Origin: Streptomyces sp. CNH099
Lineage (GTDB): Bacteria > Actinomycetota > Actinomycetes > Streptomycetales > Streptomycetaceae
Direction of reading: 5' to 3'
Assembly (NCBI GenBank): GCA_000514715.1
Contig: KI911459.1
Coordinates: forward strand, 419,391 to 483,390
DNA: 64,000 nt
Below the pieces are notes generated by a model. The model was not told the origin of the DNA. It searched no databases and saw only the letters and a program-made list of their open reading frames with translations. The translations under genes were made by a program, and so were the position numbers. Shown here piece after piece: positions 1-6,958 of this stretch. Within the stretch, counting starts at the first letter, position 1. The number at the start of each line of letters is the position of its first letter.

Positions 1-180
1 CCAGGCGGTCAGGCCCGCGCCCGCGTAGGCCCAGCCGACGGCGAGGTCGCGGAGGATGTCGGCGGTGCCGGCGCCGGCACCGGCGTAGGCCCAGCCGCCG
101 ACCGCGCCGGAGACGGCGGCGGCCACGGCGGCCACCACCGCCCAGCAGCGCATCACCTGCGTCGACTCCCGGTTGTTCAC
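1..180 (-). CDS. N-terminus of a membrane protein, probable sensor histidine kinase (partial)
   Basis: Only the first 60 codons are in the window; the gene runs off the left edge. The start is a GTG at 180. The peptide begins MNNREST, then has a hydrophobic alanine/valine-rich membrane segment (about residues 10-32). It continues with DLAVGWAYAGAGLTAW, a wording typical of the membrane input domain of actinobacterial sensor histidine kinases and related integral membrane proteins. The family assignment rests on that short motif alone and is an inference; no kinase domain is visible. The gene points away from the SLT-domain gene to its right. Confidence 0.5.
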   Translation of the reverse strand, partial: MNNRESTQVMRCWAVVAAVAAAVSGAVGGWAYAGAGAGTADILRDLAVGWAYAGAGLTAW

Positions 181-438
181 GGGCCAACGCTAAGCCATCC
201 GGCGGGGTGTGTGCCGCCATCAGAACGGCCGCCGCGGGCTGTGGCAGGCCTGCTGACCTGGCACGGGACCCCGCCGAAGGCGCGGCGGATTACCGGAAGG
301 GTGAATTCCGGTAGTCGTCGTGACGGGCCCGGGGCGGACCGGGACCCCGTCCTCCGGCGGGGGAGAGGGTGCCGGACGGCGGGGTCCCGGGGTTCTGGCG
401 CGTGCTCCGGGCCGCGGGGGGACGGTGCGCGGCGGGGC

Positions 439-924
439 TCAGTACGCGCCGAAGACGTTGTCGATCGAGCCGTAGCGGTCGGCGGCGTAGTTGCACGCGG
501 CAACGATGTTCGCGACCGGATCGGTGATGTTCGTCGAGGTGCCGGACACGTGGTACGCGGCGAAGGTGGGCGGGATCACCTGCAGCAGGCCCTGCGACGG
601 GATGCCGTTGAGGGCGTTGATGTCCCAGTTGTTGATGGCGTTCGGGTTGCCGCTGGACTCCCGCATGATGTTGCGGTGGATCCCCTCGTACGTGCCGGGG
701 ATGCCGTTGCGCTCCATGACGGTGAGCGCCTCGGTGATCCACTGGTCCAGGCTCGTGCCGGCCGCGGCGGGGGCGGTGGCCGGGGCGGCGGGCGCCTGGG
801 GCGCGGCGGTGGCCTGCGGCGCGACCGCGACGCTGAGGGCTACGGCCGCGGCGGCCCAGCCGCCGGCGGCCAGGAGTCGTCGACGGGTGGACAGGGCGGG
901 GCGCTGGAGAGCGGGAGCAGACAT
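439..924 (-). CDS. Secreted transglycosylase-like (SLT domain) protein
   Basis: A 161-residue exported protein. Residues 1-40 form a signal peptide (LSTRRRLLAAGG, hydrophobic core, then APQATAAP), followed by an alanine/proline linker to about 55. Residues 57-161 form a lytic-transglycosylase-like fold containing IMRESSGNPNAINNWD; Glu89 in RESSGNP is the expected catalytic acid. SQGLLQVIPPTFAAYH and the closing NYAADRYGSIDNVFG complete the pattern of Streptomyces SLT and resuscitation-type hydrolases. It probably cleaves or remodels peptidoglycan outside the cell. The ATG at 924 has a GGAAAGAGA ribosome site just upstream. Confidence 0.88.
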   Translation of the reverse strand: MSAPALQRPALSTRRRLLAAGGWAAAAVALSVAVAPQATAAPQAPAAPATAPAAAGTSLDQWITEALTVMERNGIPGTYEGIHRNIMRESSGNPNAINNWDINALNGIPSQGLLQVIPPTFAAYHVSGTSTNITDPVANIVAACNYAADRYGSIDNVFGAY

Positions 925-1260
925 GTGAGCGGTCTCTTTCCGTGTGCCGTACGTGGGGACGGTCGCCGGAACCGGCCGTGCCGGGCGACCTCGGAAGTTT
1001 TAACGGACATAAACCCGGAATGCACACAGCTCAGTTACTACTCCGCATAGTGCGACAAGCCTCGGGGGCTGCCCCTGCGCTGAGGCGCCGGGCCCCGGGT
1101 GCCGGGGGGCGCGGTACGACGGCGCTTCGTATGTGATGCGGCCCATATGGGAGAGGTCACAAGCGAAAAGCCCCGTTGTTCAACAAAAGGGACATTGCCG
1201 AGTCTTTACCTGCAAACAGGCAGGTGAGAGGGGGGAGAGGCCGGCCGGGGCGGTCCCGCG
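925..1260. other. Intergenic region between two minus-strand genes
   Basis: This 336-bp stretch holds the SLT-gene promoter side (left) and the 3' side of the stress-protein gene (right). It is visibly less GC-rich than its neighbours. An 11-bp palindrome TTGTTCAACAA lies at 1176-1186, and the repeat CCTGCAAACAGGCAGG lies near 1208-1223. I find no gene and no convincing riboswitch. The leader of the SLT gene was inspected for a c-di-AMP (ydaO) element, which controls related Streptomyces hydrolases, without success. Confidence 0.4.
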
Positions 1261-2154
1261 CTACCCCTCCCGCACCACCGCCACCGGGCACGGCGCCAGA
1301 TGCAGCACCCCGTGGCTGGCCGGGCCCAGCTGTATGCCCGTCGCCCCGGCCGCGGCCCTCGCGTCCGCGGCCGGCGTGCGGCGGGCGCCGAGGACGACGA
1401 GGTCCGCCCCGGCCGCCGCCGTCAGCAGCGTGTCGCGGGCCTGGCCCTCGGGCACCTGCCGCTCCACCGGTACGTCCGGATGCCGCTCCGCCGCCGTGCG
1501 CACCGCGCGGTCCAGCGCCCACTGCGCCTCCCGCATCCGCGGGTCCGGCGCCCCGCCCAGGGTGTGCGCGTGCGTCGCGACGCCGCGCTCGGGTGAGCGC
1601 CAGGAGTGCAGTGCCGTCACCGTGCAGCCGCGCGCCCGGGCCGCCCGGAACGCGAAGTCCGCCGCCGCCGGCTCCGCCCCGTCGCGCCCGGTGCCGAGCA
1701 CGACCCGGCCGAACTCACCGCGCCGCGCCGCCGCTTCGCCCCGGACCACCACGACCGGACAGGCCGCCCGCGCCGCCACGGTGAGCGCCACCGAGCCCAG
1801 CGGCAGCGCGTCGTGCCCGCCGCGCCCCCGGTCGCCGACGACCAGCACCGTGCCCGCGTCCGCCTCGCGGAGCAGCGCCGGCACCGGGTCCCCGGACAGC
1901 AGCTCCGCCGCCACCGGTACGTTCCGGCCGTGCGCGCGGGCCCGTTCGCCCGCGGTGGCGAGGACGTGCTCCGCCACGCTCCGGCCGCGCGGCCGGGGGG
2001 TGGTGAACTCCGGCCACGTGCGCTCGTACGGCTCCCACAGCGGTGCGTACACGATCCGCACGTCGACGCCGTGCCGGGCCGCCTCGGCCACCGCCCAGTC
2101 GAGCGCCGCGAGGCTCGCCTCCGAGCCGTCCACCCCAGCCACCAACTTCCTCAT
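1261..2154 (-). CDS. Tandem-domain universal stress protein
   Basis: The 297-residue protein starts MRKLVAGVDGSEASLAALDW, the usual UspA opening; the reading frame stays open upstream, but this ATG is where homology begins. There are two Usp domains, about residues 1-145 and 150-297. The first ends with the nucleotide-binding signature VLVVGDRGRGGHDALPLGSVA (G-2x-G-9x-G-S/T type). The second has VVLGARRTPAADARAAAGAT and QLGPASHGVLHLAPCPVAVV. Family role: ATP-binding cytoplasmic stress or dormancy protein. A TATGCA sequence about 14 bases upstream of the ATG could be a -10 box for a short-leader transcript. Confidence 0.9.
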   Translation of the reverse strand: MRKLVAGVDGSEASLAALDWAVAEAARHGVDVRIVYAPLWEPYERTWPEFTTPRPRGRSVAEHVLATAGERARAHGRNVPVAAELLSGDPVPALLREADAGTVLVVGDRGRGGHDALPLGSVALTVAARAACPVVVVRGEAAARRGEFGRVVLGTGRDGAEPAAADFAFRAARARGCTVTALHSWRSPERGVATHAHTLGGAPDPRMREAQWALDRAVRTAAERHPDVPVERQVPEGQARDTLLTAAAGADLVVLGARRTPAADARAAAGATGIQLGPASHGVLHLAPCPVAVVREG

Positions 2155-2434
2155 GGCCACGAGGTTTGCATACGGCGCACGGCGCGGGCGAGGGCGCGTG
2201 CGTCCCGGCGGGGCGGCGTGCGCCCGAGTGCCGGGGCGCGTTCCGTCGGGGACCGGCCCCAAGTGATCCGGCGCACAAGGAGCATGGCCTTGTGTGCTAC
2301 TCACGAGTTGGTCATACTCGGCGAGTTGTCTGGCGGTGACAAATCCGTTCGCTGCTTGGCATGCGCATGTTCGACCAAACCTCCAGAATCCGCCCGTCGC
2401 CGGACGGATCCAACCCCCCATGGGAGGCAGCACG
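2155..2434. other. Divergent promoter region
   Basis: This 280-bp segment separates the divergently transcribed stress-protein and secreted-protease genes. The right 150 bases are less GC-rich (around 2290-2400) and are the likely protease promoter. I could not identify a convincing -35/-10 pair or an operator palindrome. Confidence 0.35.
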
Positions 2435-3511
2435 TTGAGGTATCGAGCCATATCCAAGGGCCGGTATGCCATCGCCGGCGCCGGCGCCGCCGCGCTGATC
2501 GCCGGCAGCCTGACGCTGGCGACCGCCAACGCCAGCACGAGCGAGCCCACCGCCGACACCCTCTCGTCAGCCGCCGCGAGCGAGCTGGCCGGCACCCTCG
2601 TCCAGGACCTCAAGGGCGGTGCGGCCGGGGCGTACTACGACGCCGAGGCCAAGGAACTCGTCGTCAACGTCGTGAGCGACGAGGCCGCCGAGCGGGCCGA
2701 GGCGGCGGGCGCCCGGGCGCGTACCGTCGACCACACCACCAAGCAGCTCGCCGCCGCCAAGGCGGACCTCGCTCGGGGCGCCGTCGCCGGCACCTCGCGA
2801 GCGCTCGACCCGGTCACCAACCAGGTCGTCGTCACCGCCGACAGCACCGTCACGGGTGCCGCGCTGGCCGAGCTGAAGAAGGAGGTCGCGGCGCAGGACG
2901 GGAAGGCGGTGCTCAAGCGCAGCGAAGGCACGTTCCGGCCCTACATCGCCGGCGGCGACGCCATCTACACCGGCGGCTCGCGCTGCTCGCTCGGCTTCAA
3001 CGTGACCAAGGGCGGGGAGCCGTACTTCCTCACCGCCGGCCACTGCGTCGAACTCGGCGGCAGCTCCTGGTCCGAGACCTCGGGCGGGCCCGTCATCGGC
3101 GAGGCCGAGGGCGCGACCTTCCCGGGCAGCGACCGGGCGCTGGTCAAGTACGTGGCGGACATCGACCACCCCAGCGAGGTCGACCTCTACGACGGCAGCG
3201 CCCAGGAGATCACCGGCGCGCGGGAGGCCACGGTCGGCGAGACCGTGCAGCGCAGCGGCAGCACGACGCAGCTGCACGACGGCACCGTCATCGCGCTCGA
3301 CGTGTCCGTGACGTACCCGGAGGGCACCGTCGACGGCCTGATCCAGACCGACGTCTGCGCCGAGCCCGGCGACAGCGGCGGCGCGCTCTTCGCGGGCAGC
3401 GACGCGATCGGCCTGACCTCGGGCGGCAGCGGTGACTGCACCAACGGCGGCGAGACGTTCTTCGAGCCGGTGGTCGCGGCCCTCGACGAGTACGGGGCGA
3501 CCATCCCGTAA
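2435..3511 (+). CDS. Secreted streptogrisin-type serine protease (S1E)
   Basis: The 358-residue pre-pro-protease is exported and self-processed in family members. I chose the TTG at 2435 because GGGAGG lies seven bases upstream; an in-frame ATG at 2420 has no ribosome site. The signal peptide covers residues 1-34 (KGRYAIAGAGAAALIAG ... TANA). The alpha-lytic-type prodomain spans about 40-165. The mature chymotrypsin-like domain begins near IAGGDAIYTGG. The catalytic triad is visible: His203 in TAGHC, Asp233 in PGSDRALVKY and Ser314 in PGDSGGALF. The gene ends just before a strong hairpin terminator. Confidence 0.94.
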   Translation: MRYRAISKGRYAIAGAGAAALIAGSLTLATANASTSEPTADTLSSAAASELAGTLVQDLKGGAAGAYYDAEAKELVVNVVSDEAAERAEAAGARARTVDHTTKQLAAAKADLARGAVAGTSRALDPVTNQVVVTADSTVTGAALAELKKEVAAQDGKAVLKRSEGTFRPYIAGGDAIYTGGSRCSLGFNVTKGGEPYFLTAGHCVELGGSSWSETSGGPVIGEAEGATFPGSDRALVKYVADIDHPSEVDLYDGSAQEITGAREATVGETVQRSGSTTQLHDGTVIALDVSVTYPEGTVDGLIQTDVCAEPGDSGGALFAGSDAIGLTSGGSGDCTNGGETFFEPVVAALDEYGATIP

Positions 3512-3572
3512 CGGCGGCGCACCTCCGCACCGCCGCGCCACGCGGCGGCGCACCACGGGAACCGCGTACGAC

Positions 3573-3606
3573 CCGGGCCCCGGCACCCCGCGGTGCCGGG
3601 GCCCGG
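3573..3606. terminator. Perfect 15-bp hairpin between convergent genes
   Basis: The inverted repeat pairs 3573-3587 with 3592-3606, with a CCGC loop; its core is GGGCCCCGGCACC against GGTGCCGGGGCCC. It lies 60 bases after the protease stop and 30 bases after the stop of the convergent kinase gene. A bidirectional terminator is the natural reading. Confidence 0.75.
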
Positions 3607-3638
3607 CCGGTGTCCGCGGCCGCGCCGCCGGCCGCCGG

Positions 3639-4433
3639 TCAGCGCAGCACGTGGAGCGCCGCGGGGAGCAGGCGCGCCGTCAGCGGCGGCGCGGGCACGG
3701 GGATGCCGTCGGCGGCGCACGGCAGCGGCCGGTCCGCCTCGACGGCCACCCGGCGCCCCCGCAGCACCTCGCCGCGCGTCCGCGTCCGCCGTCCGGGCCC
3801 GCCGCCGAGCACGGCGACGTCCAGCGCCCCGTCGTCGAGCCGGACCTCCGGCGCGCAGCCCCCGGTGGAGCCGCCGGGGCAGGGGGCGTTGGCGACGACG
3901 GCGGTGTGGCCGCGCATCTCGTACGGCGTGCCGTCCACGGTGACGCGGAACAGCGCCGACCGCCGCGACGCCAGCGCGCGGCCGGGCGCCGTGCGGGCCG
4001 CCCCGGCGCCGATCCACACCGCGCCCAGCGCCGCCGCCGCGGGCCGCTCCGCGGCCTCCACCCGCAGCACGTCCACCGGCCGCGGCTCGCCGCCGAGCAG
4101 CAGCTCCGCCAGTTCCTCCGCGGCCCGCGGCAGGCCCAGCGCCCGCGCGACGACGCCCGCCCCGACCGCGCCGGGCACCAGCCCGCACACCGCGTCCGTC
4201 CCCGCGAGCGCGCCGGCCACGGTGCCGGCCATGCCGTCGCCGCCGACCGCGAGCACGGTGCGGCCCGACGCGGCGGCGCGCCCGGCGAGTTCGGCGGCGT
4301 GCCCGAAGCCGCGGCTGTACTCCGCCTCGACCTGCGCCCCGGCGCCGCGCAGCGCCCGGGCCAGCGGGATGAGCGCCGCGGCTCCGGCGGCCCGGCCGGC
4401 GGCGGGATTGACGATGGCGGTGAAGCGGCGCAT
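3639..4433 (-). CDS. Diacylglycerol/lipid kinase family protein
   Basis: The 264-residue protein opens with FTAIVNPAAGRAAG and carries GGDG at residues 64-67, the nucleotide-binding hallmark of DAGK-catalytic (YegS/DgkB-type) kinases. The usual second motif PLGTGNDxAR is degenerate here (VPGAVGAGVVARALGLP), lacking the Asn-Asp pair, so the substrate or activity may differ. Length is slightly short for the family (about 290-320). It lies downstream of the flavoprotein gene on the same strand (about 130 bp gap) in a cluster with TetR and GlpD. Likely role: phosphorylation of a diacylglycerol-like lipid at the inner membrane face. Confidence 0.8.
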   Translation of the reverse strand: MRRFTAIVNPAAGRAAGAAALIPLARALRGAGAQVEAEYSRGFGHAAELAGRAAASGRTVLAVGGDGMAGTVAGALAGTDAVCGLVPGAVGAGVVARALGLPRAAEELAELLLGGEPRPVDVLRVEAAERPAAAALGAVWIGAGAARTAPGRALASRRSALFRVTVDGTPYEMRGHTAVVANAPCPGGSTGGCAPEVRLDDGALDVAVLGGGPGRRTRTRGEVLRGRRVAVEADRPLPCAADGIPVPAPPLTARLLPAALHVLR

Positions 4434-4566
4434 GGCGGGCTCCGGTTCGGGGGTGCGTACGGCGGTCAGCGGCCGGGTGCGGGACCGGTCCGGGCGGCGC
4501 GCGCGGCGGCCGGGCGGGCGGCCCGCACCGCACGGGGGCCCGCCGCCGGGCCGGTCCCGGGCCGCC

Positions 4567-6339
4567 TCACTCGTCCGCCCGCGGCAGCAGCACGCCCGGG
4601 TTGAGAACGCCCGCCGGGTCCAGCGTCGACTTGACCGCGCGCAGCGCCGCCACGCCCAGCGGGCCGATCTCCCGCGCGTACCACGGGCGGTGGTCGGTGC
4701 CCACGCCGTGGTGGTGGCTGATGGTGCCGCCGCACTCCAGGATCGCGTCGCCCGCCGCCCGCTTGGCCCGCTCCCACGCGCCCAGCGGGTCGTCGCCCCG
4801 GGCGCCGACCACCGTGAAGTACAGCGAGGCGCCGGTTTCGTACACGTGCGAGATGTGGCACATCACCAGGGGCGGCGTGCCCGCCGCGGTCAGCGTCTCC
4901 TGCAGCGCCCCGCGCACCGCCTCGTACAGCCGGGGCAGCGCCGGCCAGAAGCCCGCCGTCTCCAGCGTCTCCGCGAAGGCGCCCGCGTCCAGCAGCGCGT
5001 CGCGCAGGTACGGGGCCCGGTAACGGCCCTGCGCCCACGCCTCGCCCGGCTCCGCGCCGAGCAACTCCCCGCCGGCCGCCCGCAGGACGACGTGCGCCGC
5101 GGCCCGGCGGTCCGCCGCCTCGCCCGCCGCGCCCTCGTAGCCGGCGACGACCAGGCAGCCGCCCGGCCGCGCCCCGCCCGCCGACCCGTCCGCCTCGCCC
5201 GCCGACCCGTCCGCCCCGCCCGCCGACCCGTCCGCCTCGCCCGCCGCCGCCTCGTCCGCCGCCTCGTCTGCCGATCCGTCCGCCGCGCCGATGTCCTCGG
5301 GACGGGCGAGGCCCGCCATGGTCTCGGTCTCGTCGGACAGCCGCAGCACCGTCGGCAGCGGCCCGTCCTGCGCCAGCGCGCGCAGCGCCGCCGCGCCCGC
5401 GTCGAAGGAGCCGAACCGCCAGCCCTCGTACGCCCGCACCCGCGGCAGCGGCCGCACCCGTACCGTGACCGACGTGATCACCCCGAACGCGCCCTCCGAG
5501 CCCAGCACCAGCTGCCGCAGGTCGGGTCCCGCCGCCGAGCGCGGCGCCCGGCCGAGCCGCAGCGTGCCCTCCGGCGTCGCGACGGTGAGCCCGACGACCA
5601 TCTCGTCGAACCGCCCGTAGCCCGCGGACGCCTGGCCGCTTCCGCGCGTCGCGGCGAAGCCGCCGACGGTGGCCCACTCGAAGGACTGCGGGAAGTGGCC
5701 GAGGGTGAACCCGCGCTCGCCGAGCAGCCGTTCGGCCTCGGGCGCGCGCAGCCCGGCGTCGAGGACGGCGGTGCGCGCGACCTCGTCGAGCGCGGTCAGC
5801 CGGTCCAGCCGGCGCAGGTCGAGGGCGACCACGCCGGCGAAGCCGCCCCCCTGCGCGTCCGGCGCGAGCCCGCCGGTCACCGACGTGCCGCCGCCGAACG
5901 GCACCACCGCCACCCGCCGCTCGGCGCACACCCGCAGCACCGCCAGCACCTCGTCGTGCCCGCCCGGCAGCACCACCGCGTCCGGCGCGTCCGCGACCTC
6001 GCCGGCGCGGATGCGCAGCAGGTCGGGGGTGGACTTGCCGCGGGTGTGCCGCACCCGGTCCGCCGCGCCGGTCAGTACGTGCGACGGGCCGCCCGCCGCC
6101 CGCGCGAGCGCGGCCAGGACGTCCGCGCCCACGCGCGGCGCCGGCACGTCCAGGTCCGCCAGCGCCGCGGGCGGGGTGTCGGCCGGCCGCACCCCCAGCA
6201 GGTCGCGCAGCAGGTTCCGGACGCCGTCGGGGAGCGGCGCCGCCTCCGCGGGGTCGCCCCACCCGTTCCACAGCATGTCCAACGCGGTCCTCCCGTACGG
6301 GCGTACGGCCTCGGCCGGAGGGCTTTCCTCCGTCCGCAT
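4567..6339 (-). CDS. FAD-binding oxidase, alkyl-DHAP-synthase-like
   Basis: The 590-residue flavoprotein is of the vanillyl-alcohol-oxidase/PCMH class. RHTRGKSTPDLL (97-108) and VVPFGGGTSVTGGL (145-158) form the FAD-binding part. LGHFPQSFEWATVGGFAATRG and the late SHHHGVGTDHRPWY are features shared with alkylglycerone-phosphate synthase, which swaps an acyl chain for a fatty alcohol on DHAP to make an ether bond. Other members of this class are D-2-hydroxy-acid oxidases, so the reaction is inferred. A glycine/alanine/aspartate-rich insertion of about 35 residues (DNA 5165-5290) is made of 21-bp repeats. The ATG at 6339 lies 19 bp from the divergent TetR start. Confidence 0.8.
   Translation of the reverse strand: MRTEESPPAEAVRPYGRTALDMLWNGWGDPAEAAPLPDGVRNLLRDLLGVRPADTPPAALADLDVPAPRVGADVLAALARAAGGPSHVLTGAADRVRHTRGKSTPDLLRIRAGEVADAPDAVVLPGGHDEVLAVLRVCAERRVAVVPFGGGTSVTGGLAPDAQGGGFAGVVALDLRRLDRLTALDEVARTAVLDAGLRAPEAERLLGERGFTLGHFPQSFEWATVGGFAATRGSGQASAGYGRFDEMVVGLTVATPEGTLRLGRAPRSAAGPDLRQLVLGSEGAFGVITSVTVRVRPLPRVRAYEGWRFGSFDAGAAALRALAQDGPLPTVLRLSDETETMAGLARPEDIGAADGSADEAADEAAAGEADGSAGGADGSAGEADGSAGGARPGGCLVVAGYEGAAGEAADRRAAAHVVLRAAGGELLGAEPGEAWAQGRYRAPYLRDALLDAGAFAETLETAGFWPALPRLYEAVRGALQETLTAAGTPPLVMCHISHVYETGASLYFTVVGARGDDPLGAWERAKRAAGDAILECGGTISHHHGVGTDHRPWYAREIGPLGVAALRAVKSTLDPAGVLNPGVLLPRADE
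5175..5237. repeat. Three tandem 21-bp units inside the flavoprotein gene
   Basis: Units occupy 5175-5195, 5196-5216 and 5217-5237 and differ only at the last base. Each encodes seven residues of the ADGSAGG/ADGSAGE type in the minus-strand gene, so copy-number change stays in frame. Degenerate continuations run to about 5285. Confidence 0.85.
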
Positions 6340-6343
6340 ACTC

Positions 6344-6356
6344 GTTACACTGTGAC
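6344..6356. promoter_or_regulatory. Candidate TetR operator in the divergent gap
   Basis: GTTACACTGTGAC reads as a near-perfect palindrome (five of six base pairs around a central C). It fills most of the 19-bp space between the divergent flavoprotein ATG (6339) and TetR GTG (6359). TACACT (6346-6351) would also serve as a -10 box placing the TetR transcript start at or next to its GTG, giving a leaderless mRNA. Autoregulation by the adjacent TetR is an inference from position and symmetry. Confidence 0.6.
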
Positions 6357-6358
6357 AG

Positions 6359-6958
6359 GTGAAGTCGAAACGTCACAAGACCTCGCTGGACGACGTCGCG
6401 CTCGACGCGCTGCGCGACTGCGTCCTGGCCGTGGGCGTGCGCCGCACCACGCTCACCGACGTGGCCCGCCGCGCCGGCGTGTCGCGGATGACGCTCTACC
6501 GCCGCTGGCCCGACGTGCAGTCGCTGGTGGGCGATCTGATGACGCGCGAGTGGATCGACGTCGCACGCGGCGCCCTCCCCGCCGCGGACGGCGCCGCGAA
6601 CGCACGCGAGGTGCTGGTCGCCGGGCTCACGGAGGGCTCGCGGGCGCTGCGCGCGCACCCGCTGTTCCGCAAGATCCTGGACGTCGACCCCGAGCTGCTC
6701 CTGCCGTACATGCTCGACCGCCGCGGCGCCAGCCAGGACGTCCTGCTCGACCTGATCGCCGACGACGTGCGCAAGGGCCAGGCCGACGGTTCCGTGCGCG
6801 CGGGGCACGCGGTGCGGCAGGCGCGGGCCGCGCTGCTGGTCGTGCAGTCCTTCACGTTCTCGATGCGCACCATGACCGACGAGGACGACCCCGACCTCGG
6901 CACCGCCGCGTTCGAGCGCGAACTGCGCGGCGTGCTGGAGAGGATGCTCGCGCCATGA
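6359..6958 (+). CDS. TetR-family regulator of the lipid/glycerol cluster
   Basis: A 199-residue repressor starting at GTG 6359. Residues 8-55 hold the TetR DNA-binding domain (DVALDALRDCVLAVGVRRTTLTDVARRAGVSRMTLYRRWPDVQSLVGDL). The helical C-terminal domain follows, including HPLFRKILDVDPELLLPYML. It is divergent from the flavoprotein gene, and its stop overlaps the glpD start (ATGA at 6955-6958). It is therefore likely to control both the flavoprotein/kinase pair and glpD. The ligand is unknown. Confidence 0.9.
   Translation: MKSKRHKTSLDDVALDALRDCVLAVGVRRTTLTDVARRAGVSRMTLYRRWPDVQSLVGDLMTREWIDVARGALPAADGAANAREVLVAGLTEGSRALRAHPLFRKILDVDPELLLPYMLDRRGASQDVLLDLIADDVRKGQADGSVRAGHAVRQARAALLVVQSFTFSMRTMTDEDDPDLGTAAFERELRGVLERMLAP

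Noticed and set aside
925..1130. Possible c-di-AMP (ydaO) riboswitch before the SLT-domain gene
   Set aside because: The conserved core sequences of that riboswitch are not seen in the leader; only an AT-richer stretch and small palindromes are present.
5165..5290. Tandem repeats that could be read as a CRISPR-like array
   Set aside because: Units are contiguous with no spacers, are only 21 bp and lie in frame inside a coding gene.
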